From Acidobacteriota bacterium (GTDB lineage: Bacteria; Acidobacteriota; Terriglobia; Acidiferrales; UBA7541), in assembly GCA_021818865.1 (NCBI GenBank), contig JAKASX010000031.1, forward strand, positions 1 through 36,607: DNA of 36,607 bases. The letters are read 5' to 3'. A program made the position numbers and the translations under genes. How positions within the stretch are numbered: the stretch's first letter is position 1; every line of letters starts with the position of its first letter. Of the stretch, positions 1 through 7,938 are shown piece after piece. The notes beneath the pieces were generated by a model. It was not told the origin of the DNA. It ran no database searches and was given only the letters and a program-made list of their open reading frames with translations.

Positions 1-894
1 GGCGTTCCGCTCGGCACCGGACCGTTCCGCGTCGCCCAGTTCACTCCCGCGCGCATCGTTCTCGACGCCAATGCGAATGGCTGGCGCGGCCGCCCGTTCC
101 TGGATTCGGTCGAAATCCTGCTCGGCCGTCCTCTACGCGAGCAGTGGATCGATCTCGAGTTGGGCCGCGCCGATCTGGTTGAAATCGCGCCTAGCGGCGT
201 TCGCCGCGCCCTGGAGAGCAACGTTCGCTTGTGGTCTTCCCAGCCGGACGAACTGGTTGCCATCGTCTTCCAGAATTCGAGCCCCGCGGCCCAGAATTTC
301 GCGTTGCGCCAGGCGCTCGCCTCGAGCGTCAATCGCGCCGCCCTGCGCGACGTCTTGCTTCAGAAGCAGGGCCAGGTCGCCGCGTCGCTCTTGCCCGAAT
401 GGCTCAGCGGCTACGCTTTTCTCTTCGCGCCGGCCTCGCTTCCCGCGCGTCCCGCCGGCGCATCCGCTCTTCCGCCGTTTTCGCTCGCCTACGATTCTTC
501 CGACGCGCTGCTTGCGAGTTTCGCCGGCCGCATCGCCGTGGACGCGCGCGCCGTCGGGCTCCGGCTGAATCTCGTTCCGCAAGCGCCCGGCGCCGTCTCG
601 CCCGCCGACGCCCGTCTGGTTCGCGCGCGAATCGCCTCGCTCGATCGCCGCGTCGCCTTCGCTCGCCTCGTCGAATCGCTCGGCGTGGCCGCGTCTTCGA
701 AGCTTCCGGCCACCGATTCGCCAGAAGCGCTCTATGCCGCCGAGCAGGCGCTCGTTTCGAGCGATTGGGTGATTCCGCTGGTGGATTTGCCGGAAATTTA
801 CGGCTTGGGCAAGCGCGTGGAAAATTGGATGCCGCCGGCCGTTTCGCTTGCCGGCGGCTGGAATTTGCAAAACGTCTGGAAGGAGCCGAAATAG
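1..894 (+). CDS. ABC-type solute-binding protein, family 5, C-terminal part (partial)
   Basis: The reading frame is open from the first base to the stop at 892-894, so the N-terminus lies outside the window. The visible 297 residues begin with the GTGPFRV-type motif typical of family 5 (peptide, nickel, oligosaccharide) extracytoplasmic binding proteins. A later stretch (ALRQALASSVNRAAL) matches the family pattern of a helix preceding the hinge. Proteins of this family capture a solute outside the membrane and deliver it to an ABC permease or a sensor. No permease or ATPase gene follows. Instead a histidine kinase starts on the next base, which suggests a role in sensing as well as or instead of transport; that is inference. 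The ligand cannot be told from the sequence. Confidence 0.8.
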   Translation, partial: GVPLGTGPFRVAQFTPARIVLDANANGWRGRPFLDSVEILLGRPLREQWIDLELGRADLVEIAPSGVRRALESNVRLWSSQPDELVAIVFQNSSPAAQNFALRQALASSVNRAALRDVLLQKQGQVAASLLPEWLSGYAFLFAPASLPARPAGASALPPFSLAYDSSDALLASFAGRIAVDARAVGLRLNLVPQAPGAVSPADARLVRARIASLDRRVAFARLVESLGVAASSKLPATDSPEALYAAEQALVSSDWVIPLVDLPEIYGLGKRVENWMPPAVSLAGGWNLQNVWKEPK

Positions 895-2700
895 TTGCGG
901 CTGCGGCTGAAATTATTCCTCGTTCTCGCGGCGCTCGTCGCGATTTCCGTCACCGCCGCCGCGTGGGCTGTTTCGCTAACCACTCGCCGCGCCTATCTGC
1001 GCGCCGATCGCCGCCAGACCGCCGCTCTGCTCGCCCAATTCGATCAGGAATATCAGCGGCTCGGCCAGGGCGTCCTCGCTCGCGTCAATGCGATCCAGGC
1101 CACGCCTTCCGTGCTCCGCATGGTCGTCGAGCTCAGCCGTCCCGGCGGCGACGCTTCGCCCTACGTTGACGCCGCCCCGCCGCTCGCCGCTTCTCATCAG
1201 CTCGATTTCCTCGATTTTCTCTCGGGTGATGGCTCGATCGTCTCTTCGGCTTCCTGGCCCGCGCGTTTCGGCTACCGCGAAACGTGGGTCACCCGCGCTC
1301 CGGTCGGAAAACCGTTCCTCCATCTTTGGAACTTGCCCGAAGGTCAGGCCGTCGCGCTCACCGCCGTTGCCGAAATCCATTTGCGCGGCAAAACGTTTTT
1401 CGTCGCTGGCGCCCAGCGTCTCGATCGCCAGTTCCTCGCCTCGCTCACGCTGCCGCAGGGCATGCGAGCCTTGCTCTATCGCAATACGACGCCGGCATTT
1501 TCCGCGGATAATCTCGTCGCCGCTTCCGGCGCGGTGCCGCAGCCCGAACGCCTGGCTCCGCTTATCGCCGAAGTCCTGCAGAAAAATCGCGCCGTCTCGC
1601 GCTCGGTCGAATGGACGCCCGATCCCTCGAGCGCCGAAACCTTCTATACCCTCCCACTCGCCGGCCCTTCCGGCCATCTGCTCGCCGTTCTTCTCGTCGG
1701 CAGCTCGCGCCGCGATCTCGTGCTGCTGATGCGCCGCATTCGCCTTTCCGCGCTCGCCGTCGGCGCCGCTGGCTTGCTCATCGGCCTCGTGCTCAGTTGG
1801 TGGGCTGCCGCGCGCGTTGCTCGTCCCGTGCTCCAGCTCGCCGAAGGCGCGCAAAAAGTCGCCGCCGGCGAGTGGAACGCCCGCGTCGAAGTGAAATCCC
1901 GCGACGAAGTTGGCCAGCTCGCCCGCAGTTTCAATCAGATGACCGGCCAGCTTGTCGAGCAGCGCGAGCGCCTCGTTCAGGCCGAGCGCGTCGCCGCCTG
2001 GCGCGAACTCGCCCGTCGCCTCGCTCACGAGCTGAAAAATCCGCTTTTCCCGCTCCAGATCACCGTCGAAAATCTCCAGCGCGCCCGCCAGCAAACTCCC
2101 GAGCAGTTCGACGAAGTCTTTCGCGAAAGCACCGCGACGCTCCTCGCCGAACTCGCCAATCTGAAAACGATTCTCAATCGCTTCGGCGATTTCGCGAAAA
2201 TGCCGGCGCCCGAGCGCCAGCCGCTCGATCTCAACGCCCTCGTCACCGAGGTCGTTCGCCTCTTCGAAGCCCAGTTTTCCGCGCCCGGCCGCCCGCCGAT
2301 TCACGCCGAGTTGCGCCTCGATCCCGATCTCGGCCCCATCGAGGCCGATCCTCACCTGTTGCGCCGCGCCGTCGAAAATCTCGTCTTGAACGCGCTCGAC
2401 GCCATGCCCGAGGGCGGCACGCTCACCGTCGGCACCGCGCGTCGCGACGCCGGCGCGGAACTCGTCATCGCCGACACCGGCAGCGGCCTCACGCCCGAGG
2501 AGCGCGACCGCCTCTTCACTCCCTACTACACCACCAAACGCCATGGCACCGGCCTTGGCCTGGCCATCGTCCAGTCGGTCGTCAGCGATCACGGCGGAAA
2601 AATTTCCGTCGAAAGCGTGCCCGAGCGTGGCACCACGTTTCGCATCGTGCTGCCCGCCCATCCTGCCGCCCCTTCTCACGAGCGAGGTGAATCGAAATGA
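895..2700 (+). CDS. NtrY-like membrane sensor histidine kinase
   Basis: 601-residue sensor kinase that autophosphorylates on His and passes the phosphate to the regulator encoded next. A TM segment lies at about residues 5-28, a large extracytoplasmic region follows, and a second TM segment lies at about 280-303. A HAMP linker (about 304-356) leads into the dimerisation helix with the H-box RRLAHELKNP (His378). The ATPase domain has an N-box (LVLNALDAMPEGG) and G-boxes (DTGSGL, GTGLGLAI). The H-box followed by PLFPLQ resembles NtrY kinases. The TTG start directly abuts the upstream TAG stop; AAGGAG at 880-885 gives 9 bases of spacing and supports this start. The 3' end overlaps the regulator gene by 4 bases (ATGA), so the two are translationally coupled. 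Confidence 0.9.
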   Translation: MRLRLKLFLVLAALVAISVTAAAWAVSLTTRRAYLRADRRQTAALLAQFDQEYQRLGQGVLARVNAIQATPSVLRMVVELSRPGGDASPYVDAAPPLAASHQLDFLDFLSGDGSIVSSASWPARFGYRETWVTRAPVGKPFLHLWNLPEGQAVALTAVAEIHLRGKTFFVAGAQRLDRQFLASLTLPQGMRALLYRNTTPAFSADNLVAASGAVPQPERLAPLIAEVLQKNRAVSRSVEWTPDPSSAETFYTLPLAGPSGHLLAVLLVGSSRRDLVLLMRRIRLSALAVGAAGLLIGLVLSWWAAARVARPVLQLAEGAQKVAAGEWNARVEVKSRDEVGQLARSFNQMTGQLVEQRERLVQAERVAAWRELARRLAHELKNPLFPLQITVENLQRARQQTPEQFDEVFRESTATLLAELANLKTILNRFGDFAKMPAPERQPLDLNALVTEVVRLFEAQFSAPGRPPIHAELRLDPDLGPIEADPHLLRRAVENLVLNALDAMPEGGTLTVGTARRDAGAELVIADTGSGLTPEERDRLFTPYYTTKRHGTGLGLAIVQSVVSDHGGKISVESVPERGTTFRIVLPAHPAAPSHERGESK

Positions 2701-4085
2701 GCGCCAAAGCGCACCTGCTGATCATCGACGACGACCAGAACACGCTCGCCTCGCTCGCCCGCGCCTTTCGGCTCGCCGGCTACGAAGCTACCGTCGCCGA
2801 CAACGTTTCCCGCGCTCTCTCCCTCGTCGCTGAACGCCGCTTCGACCTGATCCTCTCCGACGTCGTCATGCCCGGCAAGGACGGACTCGCGCTGCTCGAG
2901 GAACTGCGCGCGCTCGGCATCGCCTCGCCCGTCATCATGATTTCCGGCCAGGCGACCGTCGAAATGGCCGTTCGCGCCACGCGCCTGGGAGCCGCCGATT
3001 TCCTCGAAAAGCCTCTTTCCACCGATAAGCTTCTCGTCACCGTCGAAAACGCCCTCCGCCTCGCCCGCCTCGAACACGAAAATCTTCAGTTGCGCGAACG
3101 GCTCGGCCGCCATCAGATCGTCTGGTCCAGCCGCTCGATGGCGCAGCTCATCGAGCAGATCGATCGCGTCGCCGCCGGCGAAACCCGCGTCACCATCCTC
3201 GGCGAAAGCGGCACCGGCAAGGAACTCGTCGCCCGCACCATCCATGAAAAAAGCCCGCGCCACGCCGGCCCGTTCGTCACCCTGAATTGCGCCGCCGTTC
3301 CCGCCGAGCTGATCGAATCCGAGCTGTTCGGCCACGAAAAAGGCGCATTCACCGGCGCCGCCGGCCGCCGCGTCGGCAAATTCGAGCAAGCCGATGGCGG
3401 CACGCTCTTCCTCGACGAAATCGGCGATATGCCGCTCGCCATGCAGGCCAAATTGCTGCGCGTACTCGAAGAAGGCGAAATCGAGCGCGTCGGCGGCGAT
3501 CGCCCGATTCCCGTGGACGTCCGCGTCCTCGCCGCCACGCATCGCGATCTCGAACGGATGGTTCGCGAAGGCGCCTTTCGCCAGGACCTGTTTCACCGCA
3601 TCTACGTTTTCCCGCTGCGCCTGCCCCCGCTCCGCGAGCGCCGCGACGAAATCCCCGTGCTCGTCGCCCATTTCGCCCTCCAGGTCGCCGAGCAAAACGG
3701 CTGGAAACCCCGCTCGTTTTCCCCTGCTGCCATCGCCGAGCTTCAGCGCTATTCCTGGCCGGGAAACGTCCGCGAACTGCGCAACGTCGTCGAGCGCCTG
3801 CTCCTGGTTTCTCCCGGCGAAGAGGAAGTCGCCGTCGAGCAGGTTCGCGCCGCCCTCCCCGCGCTCGACGACTCCGGCGTCGCCGTCGGCTCGAGTCTCG
3901 GCTTCGGCCCGCTTGCCGCGCGCGTCGAAACCTTCGAGCGCGCCGCCATCGAAGCCGAATTGCGCCGCCAGAATTTCCACATCACCAACACCGCCAAGGC
4001 ACTCGGCCTCGAACGCAGCCATCTCTATAAAAAATGCCAACAGCTCGGCATCCATCTCGACGCCCTCCGCCGCCAGGAATCCTGA
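2697..4085 (+). CDS. NtrC-family sigma-54-dependent response regulator
   Basis: 462 residues in the classic three-domain order. The receiver domain (about 1-120) has the acidic pocket D11-D13, phospho-acceptor D55 and K105. The AAA+ domain (about 140-375) has Walker A GESGTGKE at 169-176, the sigma-54 contact loop GAFTGA at 216-221 and Walker B TLFLDE at 236-241. A Fis-type HTH lies near the C-terminus (around 435-455). The intact GAFTGA loop indicates that it activates sigma-54 RNA polymerase rather than acting as a simple repressor. Its partner is the NtrY-like kinase overlapping it upstream. Targets are unknown: I saw no convincing -24/-12 sigma-54 promoter (TGGCAC-N5-TTGC) in this window. 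Confidence 0.93.
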   Translation: MSAKAHLLIIDDDQNTLASLARAFRLAGYEATVADNVSRALSLVAERRFDLILSDVVMPGKDGLALLEELRALGIASPVIMISGQATVEMAVRATRLGAADFLEKPLSTDKLLVTVENALRLARLEHENLQLRERLGRHQIVWSSRSMAQLIEQIDRVAAGETRVTILGESGTGKELVARTIHEKSPRHAGPFVTLNCAAVPAELIESELFGHEKGAFTGAAGRRVGKFEQADGGTLFLDEIGDMPLAMQAKLLRVLEEGEIERVGGDRPIPVDVRVLAATHRDLERMVREGAFRQDLFHRIYVFPLRLPPLRERRDEIPVLVAHFALQVAEQNGWKPRSFSPAAIAELQRYSWPGNVRELRNVVERLLLVSPGEEEVAVEQVRAALPALDDSGVAVGSSLGFGPLAARVETFERAAIEAELRRQNFHITNTAKALGLERSHLYKKCQQLGIHLDALRRQES

Positions 4086-4178
4086 CCGCAAATCATCAAG
4101 GGGAATATCTCTTCGTCAGGTCTGCGCGTAGCACCGTCCGGAACTGCGCCGCTTGCATCCCGACGTGGTCGGTCGGGG

Positions 4179-4201
4179 CCGTCCCGACGCAGCCGGGACG
4201 G
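4179..4201. repeat. REP-like hairpin (CCGTCCCG/CGGGACGG)
   Basis: Perfect 8-bp inverted repeat with a 7-base loop, immediately followed by the GGCATTCG-type tail shared with neighbouring repeats. Confidence 0.6.
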
Positions 4202-4229
4202 CGGCATTCGCCTGTGTGGGTTGTGTAGC

Positions 4230-4247
4230 GCCGCCCTTAAGGGCGGC
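4230..4247. repeat. Perfect 18-bp palindrome after TGTAGC
   Basis: GCCGCCCTTAAGGGCGGC is fully self-complementary and is preceded by TGTAG. The same prefix is seen before the palindromes at 22571 and (as GGTAG) 12397, which suggests one family with exchangeable cores. Confidence 0.65.
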
Positions 4248-4257
4248 ATTCGCGCTC

Positions 4258-4293
4258 GGTGACTGGCAGTTTTTCGCCTAAAAAACTGTCACC
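4258..4293. terminator. Possible bidirectional terminator hairpin
   Basis: CAGTTTTT at 4267-4274 pairs with AAAAACTG at 4281-4288, and the flanking GGTGAC/GTCACC can extend the stem. The hairpin sits about 180 bases past the end of the NtrC-like gene and 280 past the end of the DnaC-like gene. The T-rich and A-rich arms are compatible with termination, but there is no clean T-run after the stem. Confidence 0.35.
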
Positions 4294-4568
4294 CGGGCAC
4301 AGCATTTTGCGACGACCCCAGGAAATCCCGACGTCTCGCGGTCGGCTAGGATCCCTATCGCCTGAAGCAAACCTTCCCTCCTGGCGGCATTCGGGCGTTC
4401 AGAGGCAGCGTGTTGCCCGCCTCGCCCCAAAAGACCCCCTGCCATCCTGAGCGAAGCGAAGGATCCCGATCGCTTCAAGGAAACCACTCTTCGGAGAGGC
4501 ATTCGACTCCGCGGTCGGAAATGAGGGGAAACTTCTATGTTGCAGGAAAGGAAGGCGGAACGCGCGGC

Positions 4569-5363
4569 TCAGCCGGTCGTCCGCGCTCGCCTGACGTCCC
4601 TTCGAAAATCCGGAGCCACGATTTCGATCGTCCGGCACATCTCGTACAGCCGCGACCGTATCCGTTGCCCCACGCGGTCCGCCAGCGTGTCCTCGCGCAC
4701 AGCCGTGCGGCCGTTTTCGCTCGTTCGCGGCGCGTCCAGGTAATTCGTCGTCACCAGCGTCACGCGCTTGTCGTTGTATCGCGCGTTCAGGATGTGCCCC
4801 ACCGTTTCAAGCGCCCACACCGAAGGTTTGCTCGCGCCCAGATCGTCCAGCAGCAGCACTTCCGTCTTCAGCACCGGCTCCAGCACTTCCATTTCCGTCG
4901 TTTGGCTTTCGGGATTGTAACTGGCCTGGATTTCTTTCAGCAGCTCGCGGTAGTCGTAGAAAAGCCCGTCGTGCCCGCGCCCCACCAGCGCCTTCAGCGC
5001 CGATACCGCCAGATGCGTTTTCCCCGTTCCGCACGGCCCCATCAGCAGCAAGCCGTGTTCGGTCCCGATCGGGTATTCCGCCACGAATTTCTCGACCACC
5101 GCGCGCGCCTGTTTCAGGCTCCGATTCCATTTCGCCGCGTCCGGGCCTTCGCAGCAGTAATCGACTTCGAAATTCTCGAAATCGCAATGCTCGTATCGCG
5201 CCGGTATCCGCGCGCGCCTGCGCGCCAGGCCCTCCCGGCCGCTCTCGGTGCACGAGCACGGCACTGCTTCGCGCCCGCCGCCCCGAGCCTTCGGGGCCAC
5301 TTGGACGCGCCAGCCCGTTCCGCCGCATTCTGGGCAATCTTTTCGTGCCACGAGGGCAAGCAT
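4569..5363 (-). CDS. DnaC/IstB-like AAA+ ATPase (putative helicase loader)
   Basis: 264 residues. The N-terminus carries a zinc-knuckle-like pair (CPEC, C10/C13) followed by a second Cys pair (PCSC). The AAA+ core has Walker A GPCGTGKT at 109-116, Walker B VLLLDDLG and a sensor-1-like VTTNY. This resembles DnaC/DnaI helicase loaders and the IstB transposition ATPase. No istA transposase is adjacent and the protein has a zinc-binding N-terminus, so a chromosomal DnaC-like role is more likely (inference). A start at 5363 (MLALVARKDCPEC) was chosen because upstream in-frame sequence looks non-coding; no strong ribosome-binding site helps. It lies 136 bases downstream of hspR on the same strand and may be transcribed with it. 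Confidence 0.8.
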   Translation of the reverse strand: MLALVARKDCPECGGTGWRVQVAPKARGGGREAVPCSCTESGREGLARRRARIPARYEHCDFENFEVDYCCEGPDAAKWNRSLKQARAVVEKFVAEYPIGTEHGLLLMGPCGTGKTHLAVSALKALVGRGHDGLFYDYRELLKEIQASYNPESQTTEMEVLEPVLKTEVLLLDDLGASKPSVWALETVGHILNARYNDKRVTLVTTNYLDAPRTSENGRTAVREDTLADRVGQRIRSRLYEMCRTIEIVAPDFRRDVRRARTTG

Positions 5364-5499
5364 AGGCGCGCGCCACGCCCCGCGCAACCCTCCCCGCTGC
5401 GGAAATCCCGCGCCGCTGTGGAAACCGCCAGCAGCACAGACCTCAGCCTGCGCAGCGGCCCATGGCCCTGCGGTCAAAGAACTGGAGTGGAAAGTGATC

Positions 5500-5910
5500 T
5501 TATCGTTCTACGCGGGTTACCTTGGAGGGTCGGAACCGCACAATCGCATTTCCCAGCCGCGAATCGGGAGCGTTGGCAAGCGCCCGTCCCATCTCCTCAC
5601 GCACGAAATCCACGAACGCCTGCACCTGTTTTTCCATGTCCATCATTTTGTCGCGCATGTTCAGCACCACTTCGATTCCCGCCAGATTCACGCCCATGTC
5701 GCGGCTCAGCGTCAGAATCACATCCAGCCGTTCGAGGTCCTGATCGGTGTAAACGCGCGTATTTCCCTGCGTCCGCGAAGGTTTCAGCAGCCCCAGCCGT
5801 TCGTACAGGCGCAGCGTTTGCGGATGAACGTGATAAATCTCGGCCACCGCGCTGATCATGTAGCCCGCGCGGCTCTTTTTCTTTCGCTTCGTCTGCGCTC
5901 GTGGCGCCAT
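5500..5910 (-). CDS. hspR: MerR-family heat-shock regulator HspR
   Basis: 136 residues. A basic N-terminus (KRKKKSR) precedes a MerR-type winged HTH in which AEIYHVHPQTLRLYERLGLL is the signature helix pair, followed by a wing (RTQGNTRVYTDQDLERL). The C-terminal half is a probable coiled-coil dimerisation helix. HspR proteins repress the dnaK operon, with DnaK acting as co-repressor, by binding the HAIR inverted repeat. Linkage to dnaJ (13-base gap) and dnaK upstream, and a HAIR-like site at the dnaK promoter, make the assignment strong. A GAGGAGAG ribosome-binding site lies just upstream of the ATG. Confidence 0.9.
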   Translation of the reverse strand: MAPRAQTKRKKKSRAGYMISAVAEIYHVHPQTLRLYERLGLLKPSRTQGNTRVYTDQDLERLDVILTLSRDMGVNLAGIEVVLNMRDKMMDMEKQVQAFVDFVREEMGRALANAPDSRLGNAIVRFRPSKVTRVER

Positions 5911-5923
5911 CCGCTCTCCTCGT

Positions 5924-7075
5924 TTACACTCCGGCGCGCTCGAACAGGTCCTTGCGCGGATCTTCCGGCTCGAGCTTTTCGAGTTCCTTCAGCAAATTCC
6001 GCACGCGCTCGTCAATCGGCCGCGGCACCACTACTTGCACCTCGACGAATTGGTCTCCCCGCCGCTCCGGATGCCGCGCCGATGCCACTCCCTTGCCGCG
6101 CAGCCGGAATCGCTGCCCGCTCGACGTTCCCGGCGGAATCCGCAAAAGCGCCCGGCCATCGATCGTCGGCACTTCGATTTTCGTGCCGAGCGAAGCTTCG
6201 GTCACCGTCACCGGCACAACGGTGCGAATGTCGTCGTCGCGCCGCTCGAAATACGCGTGCGGCTCGACTTCCGTGATGATGTAGAGATCGCCTCGCGCTC
6301 CGCCCAGCTTTCCGGCGTTCCCGTGTCCCGGCACGCGCACGCGCGAACCGGTATTCACACCCGCCGGAATCCTCACGTCGATCGTTTCCGCTTCCGCCGC
6401 GCGTCCTTCGCCGCCGCAAACCCGGCACACCGATCCCAGTTTTCCCGTGCCGCCGCACGAGCTGCACGTGATCTGGAATCGCATTCCGCCCGCGTTTTGC
6501 GTTACGCGTCCGCTGCCGCCGCACGTCGGGCACGTTTCCGTCTTCCCGCCCGCGACGCCCATCCCTCGGCACGCCTGGCAGGTCGCGAGCCGGCTGATCG
6601 TCATCTTCCGCACCGCGCCGCGCACCGCTTCCCAGAATCCGATGTGAATCTGGTATTCCAGGTCTTCGCCGCGTTCGGTTTCCTGCGTCGCTTGATGCGC
6701 TGCGCGGGCGCCGCGGAAAAACTGGCTGAAAATGTCGCGGAAACTCGCGCCGCCCAGGTCGCTCATGTCGAAACCGCCGAAATCGAACTGGACGTTTTGC
6801 CCGCCGGGCGTCGGCCCTCCCGGCGGCGGACCGCCGCGGTAATTTTCCGCGTAGAAACCCATCTCGTCGTACATCTTCCGTTTTTTCGGTTCGGAAAGGA
6901 CTTCGTAGGCTTCCTGGATCTGCTTGAATTTCTCTTCGGCGCTCTTGTCGCCGGGATTCAGATCGGGGTGGTATTTCCGCGCCAATTTACGATAAGCCGC
7001 GCGAATCTCCTTCGTCGACGCGCTGCGTCGCAGCCCCAGCAGTTCGTAATAATCCGTTTTGGCCGTCGTCGCCAT
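5924..7075 (-). CDS. dnaJ: Chaperone protein DnaJ
   Basis: 383-residue type I Hsp40, a co-chaperone that stimulates the DnaK ATPase and delivers unfolded clients. The J-domain (about 8-72) has the HPD motif at 36-38. A G/F-rich segment with many GG/GP runs follows (about 80-110). Four CxxCxGxG zinc-binding repeats run from C166 to about residue 224 ([32 protein letters not shown]). The substrate-binding C-terminal domains follow. The length is normal for DnaJ. The gene lies between the unknown small gene and hspR, in one transcriptional direction with dnaK. Only a weak GAGATAAG ribosome-binding site precedes the start. Confidence 0.96.
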   Translation of the reverse strand: MATTAKTDYYELLGLRRSASTKEIRAAYRKLARKYHPDLNPGDKSAEEKFKQIQEAYEVLSEPKKRKMYDEMGFYAENYRGGPPPGGPTPGGQNVQFDFGGFDMSDLGGASFRDIFSQFFRGARAAHQATQETERGEDLEYQIHIGFWEAVRGAVRKMTISRLATCQACRGMGVAGGKTETCPTCGGSGRVTQNAGGMRFQITCSSCGGTGKLGSVCRVCGGEGRAAEAETIDVRIPAGVNTGSRVRVPGHGNAGKLGGARGDLYIITEVEPHAYFERRDDDIRTVVPVTVTEASLGTKIEVPTIDGRALLRIPPGTSSGQRFRLRGKGVASARHPERRGDQFVEVQVVVPRPIDERVRNLLKELEKLEPEDPRKDLFERAGV

Positions 7076-7130
7076 CGCTTATCTCAATTTCGGTCCAACA
7101 ATACGTTGCAAAATGGCCCTCGGGAGCCCG

Positions 7131-7197
7131 CCATCCTGAGCCCAGCGCACCCCACTTCTGTCACCCTGAGCCCGCCGCAGCGGGCGAAGGGTCCCGA
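7131..7197. repeat. Dispersed CATCCTGAGC / GTCACCCTGAGC repeats
   Basis: Two consecutive related units (CATCCTGAGCCCAGCG and GTCACCCTGAGCCCGCCGCAG) lie between dnaJ and the small gene. They belong to the same family as the unit at 4443. The adjoining CGCCGCAGCGGGCG can form a short hairpin. Confidence 0.5.
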
Positions 7198-7270
7198 AAA
7201 TGGTGCCGCGTGGCAAGTCCAGCGACGGGACGTTGCGCTTCCTTCAGCACGACTCGCCGCCCCAGCGCGA

Positions 7271-7648
7271 TCACAGCTTCGCCCACGCCGTGTTCAATGC
7301 TTCCAGCTCCTGCCGCTCGCGAGCCAAATCATCCCGCCGCTGCCGCTGCTCTTCCGAACGACCCGCCATCGCCGCTTCTTTCTGGTTCGCGCGTTCCACC
7401 CACTTGTCGAGCAGAGGAATTCTGCCCTCGACGCTTGCCGCGTCGCTGCGGAATCGCAGAAGCGATCCCGAAATCTCGATTGCGCGCGTCGGGAAATCCT
7501 TCGGCACGTCCTGCTGCGTCTCGTAAAACAGCCGCCGCCAATCCGCGCTCGGCGCCGCCGAAAGCGGCACCTGCACCAGATACGTGCCTTCGCGCACTCT
7601 TTGTATCGCCTGCGGCGGCCCAACCCTCCGGATGTCTGCCTCGCTCAC
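7271..7648 (-). CDS. Uncharacterised 125-residue protein between dnaK and dnaJ
   Basis: I do not recognise this family. A GTG start at 7648 is favoured by a strong ribosome-binding site (GGAGGGAG, about 7 bases upstream). The frame stays open further upstream to 7843, but that extension is Arg-rich and overlaps dispersed repeats, so it is probably not translated. The protein has no signal peptide or TM segment. The N-terminal half is mixed alpha/beta (VREGTYLVQVPLS, AIEISGSLLRF). The last 45 residues are highly charged and likely a coiled coil (KEAAMAGRSEEQRQRRDDLARE written in part: heptad-like E/R/L spacing). Its position inside the heat-shock cluster suggests a chaperone-related or stress role, which is inference only. 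Confidence 0.6.
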   Translation of the reverse strand: MSEADIRRVGPPQAIQRVREGTYLVQVPLSAAPSADWRRLFYETQQDVPKDFPTRAIEISGSLLRFRSDAASVEGRIPLLDKWVERANQKEAAMAGRSEEQRQRRDDLARERQELEALNTAWAKL

Positions 7649-7892
7649 CGGTTTCTCCCTCCTTCGCCTCCCGCAGCCGATTCGCCTGCGTCTTCCTGTA
7701 GCCCAGCCATCCTCTGTGCCGCGCCTTGACGTGCCAAAGTGCGCCAATCCGTAAAATGCCGTCATCCTGGGGCCGAACGTCGAAACCGAACCCTGCCTCC
7801 TCCGATAGCGGCCGAAGCATCTGCTTTTCGCCGCGCCGCACAAGCAATTCGCCGGGCAGCAATCCGCTCATCCTGCCCGTGTCGGCTCGTGG

Positions 7893-7916
7893 TGGCACAG
7901 GCATCCTGCCTGTGTA
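7893..7916. repeat. GGCACAGGCATCCTGCCTGTG palindromic repeat
   Basis: CACAGGCA at 7896-7903 pairs perfectly with TGCCTGTG at 7907-7914 around a 3-base loop. It lies in the 290-base gap between dnaK and the small gene. A decayed relative (GTAGCCCAGCCATCC) lies near 7698. Besides these repeats I see nothing else in the gap. Confidence 0.6.
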
Positions 7917-7938
7917 CTTTCCCGCATTCCCGCCGCCC

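Larger units (their letters stand above)
4086..4568. repeat. Convergent intergenic region packed with palindromic repeats
   Basis: No gene is supported here. The region lies between the ends of the NtrC-like gene (+) and the DnaC-like gene (-). It is a mosaic of short repeats, four of which are followed by a GGCATTCG-type tail (near 4202, 4245, 4384 and 4497). Two imperfect copies of a roughly 45-bp unit begin GGATCCC at about 4348 and 4461. A CATCCTGAGCGAAGCGAAGG unit starts at 4443; this motif is a familiar dispersed repeat of acidobacterial genomes. Individual hairpins are listed separately. Some may act as bidirectional terminators for the converging genes. Confidence 0.7.

Noticed and set aside
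2628-2650. Possible sigma-54 promoter (TGGCAC...)
   Set aside because: Spacing between the GG and GC elements is wrong. Other TGGCAC matches (7893, 14590, 16652) fail for the same reason or lie in repeats.
976-2679. 567-codon frame antisense to the histidine kinase
   Set aside because: The + strand kinase has all family motifs; the antisense product is Gly/Glu/Ala-rich with none.
4569-5363. IstB subunit of an IS21-type element
   Set aside because: No istA gene or terminal inverted repeats are near, and the zinc-knuckle N-terminus fits DnaC-like loaders better.
7649-7843. N-terminal extension of the small gene between dnaK and dnaJ
   Set aside because: A strong ribosome-binding site supports the GTG at 7648, and the extension is Arg-rich and overlaps dispersed repeats.
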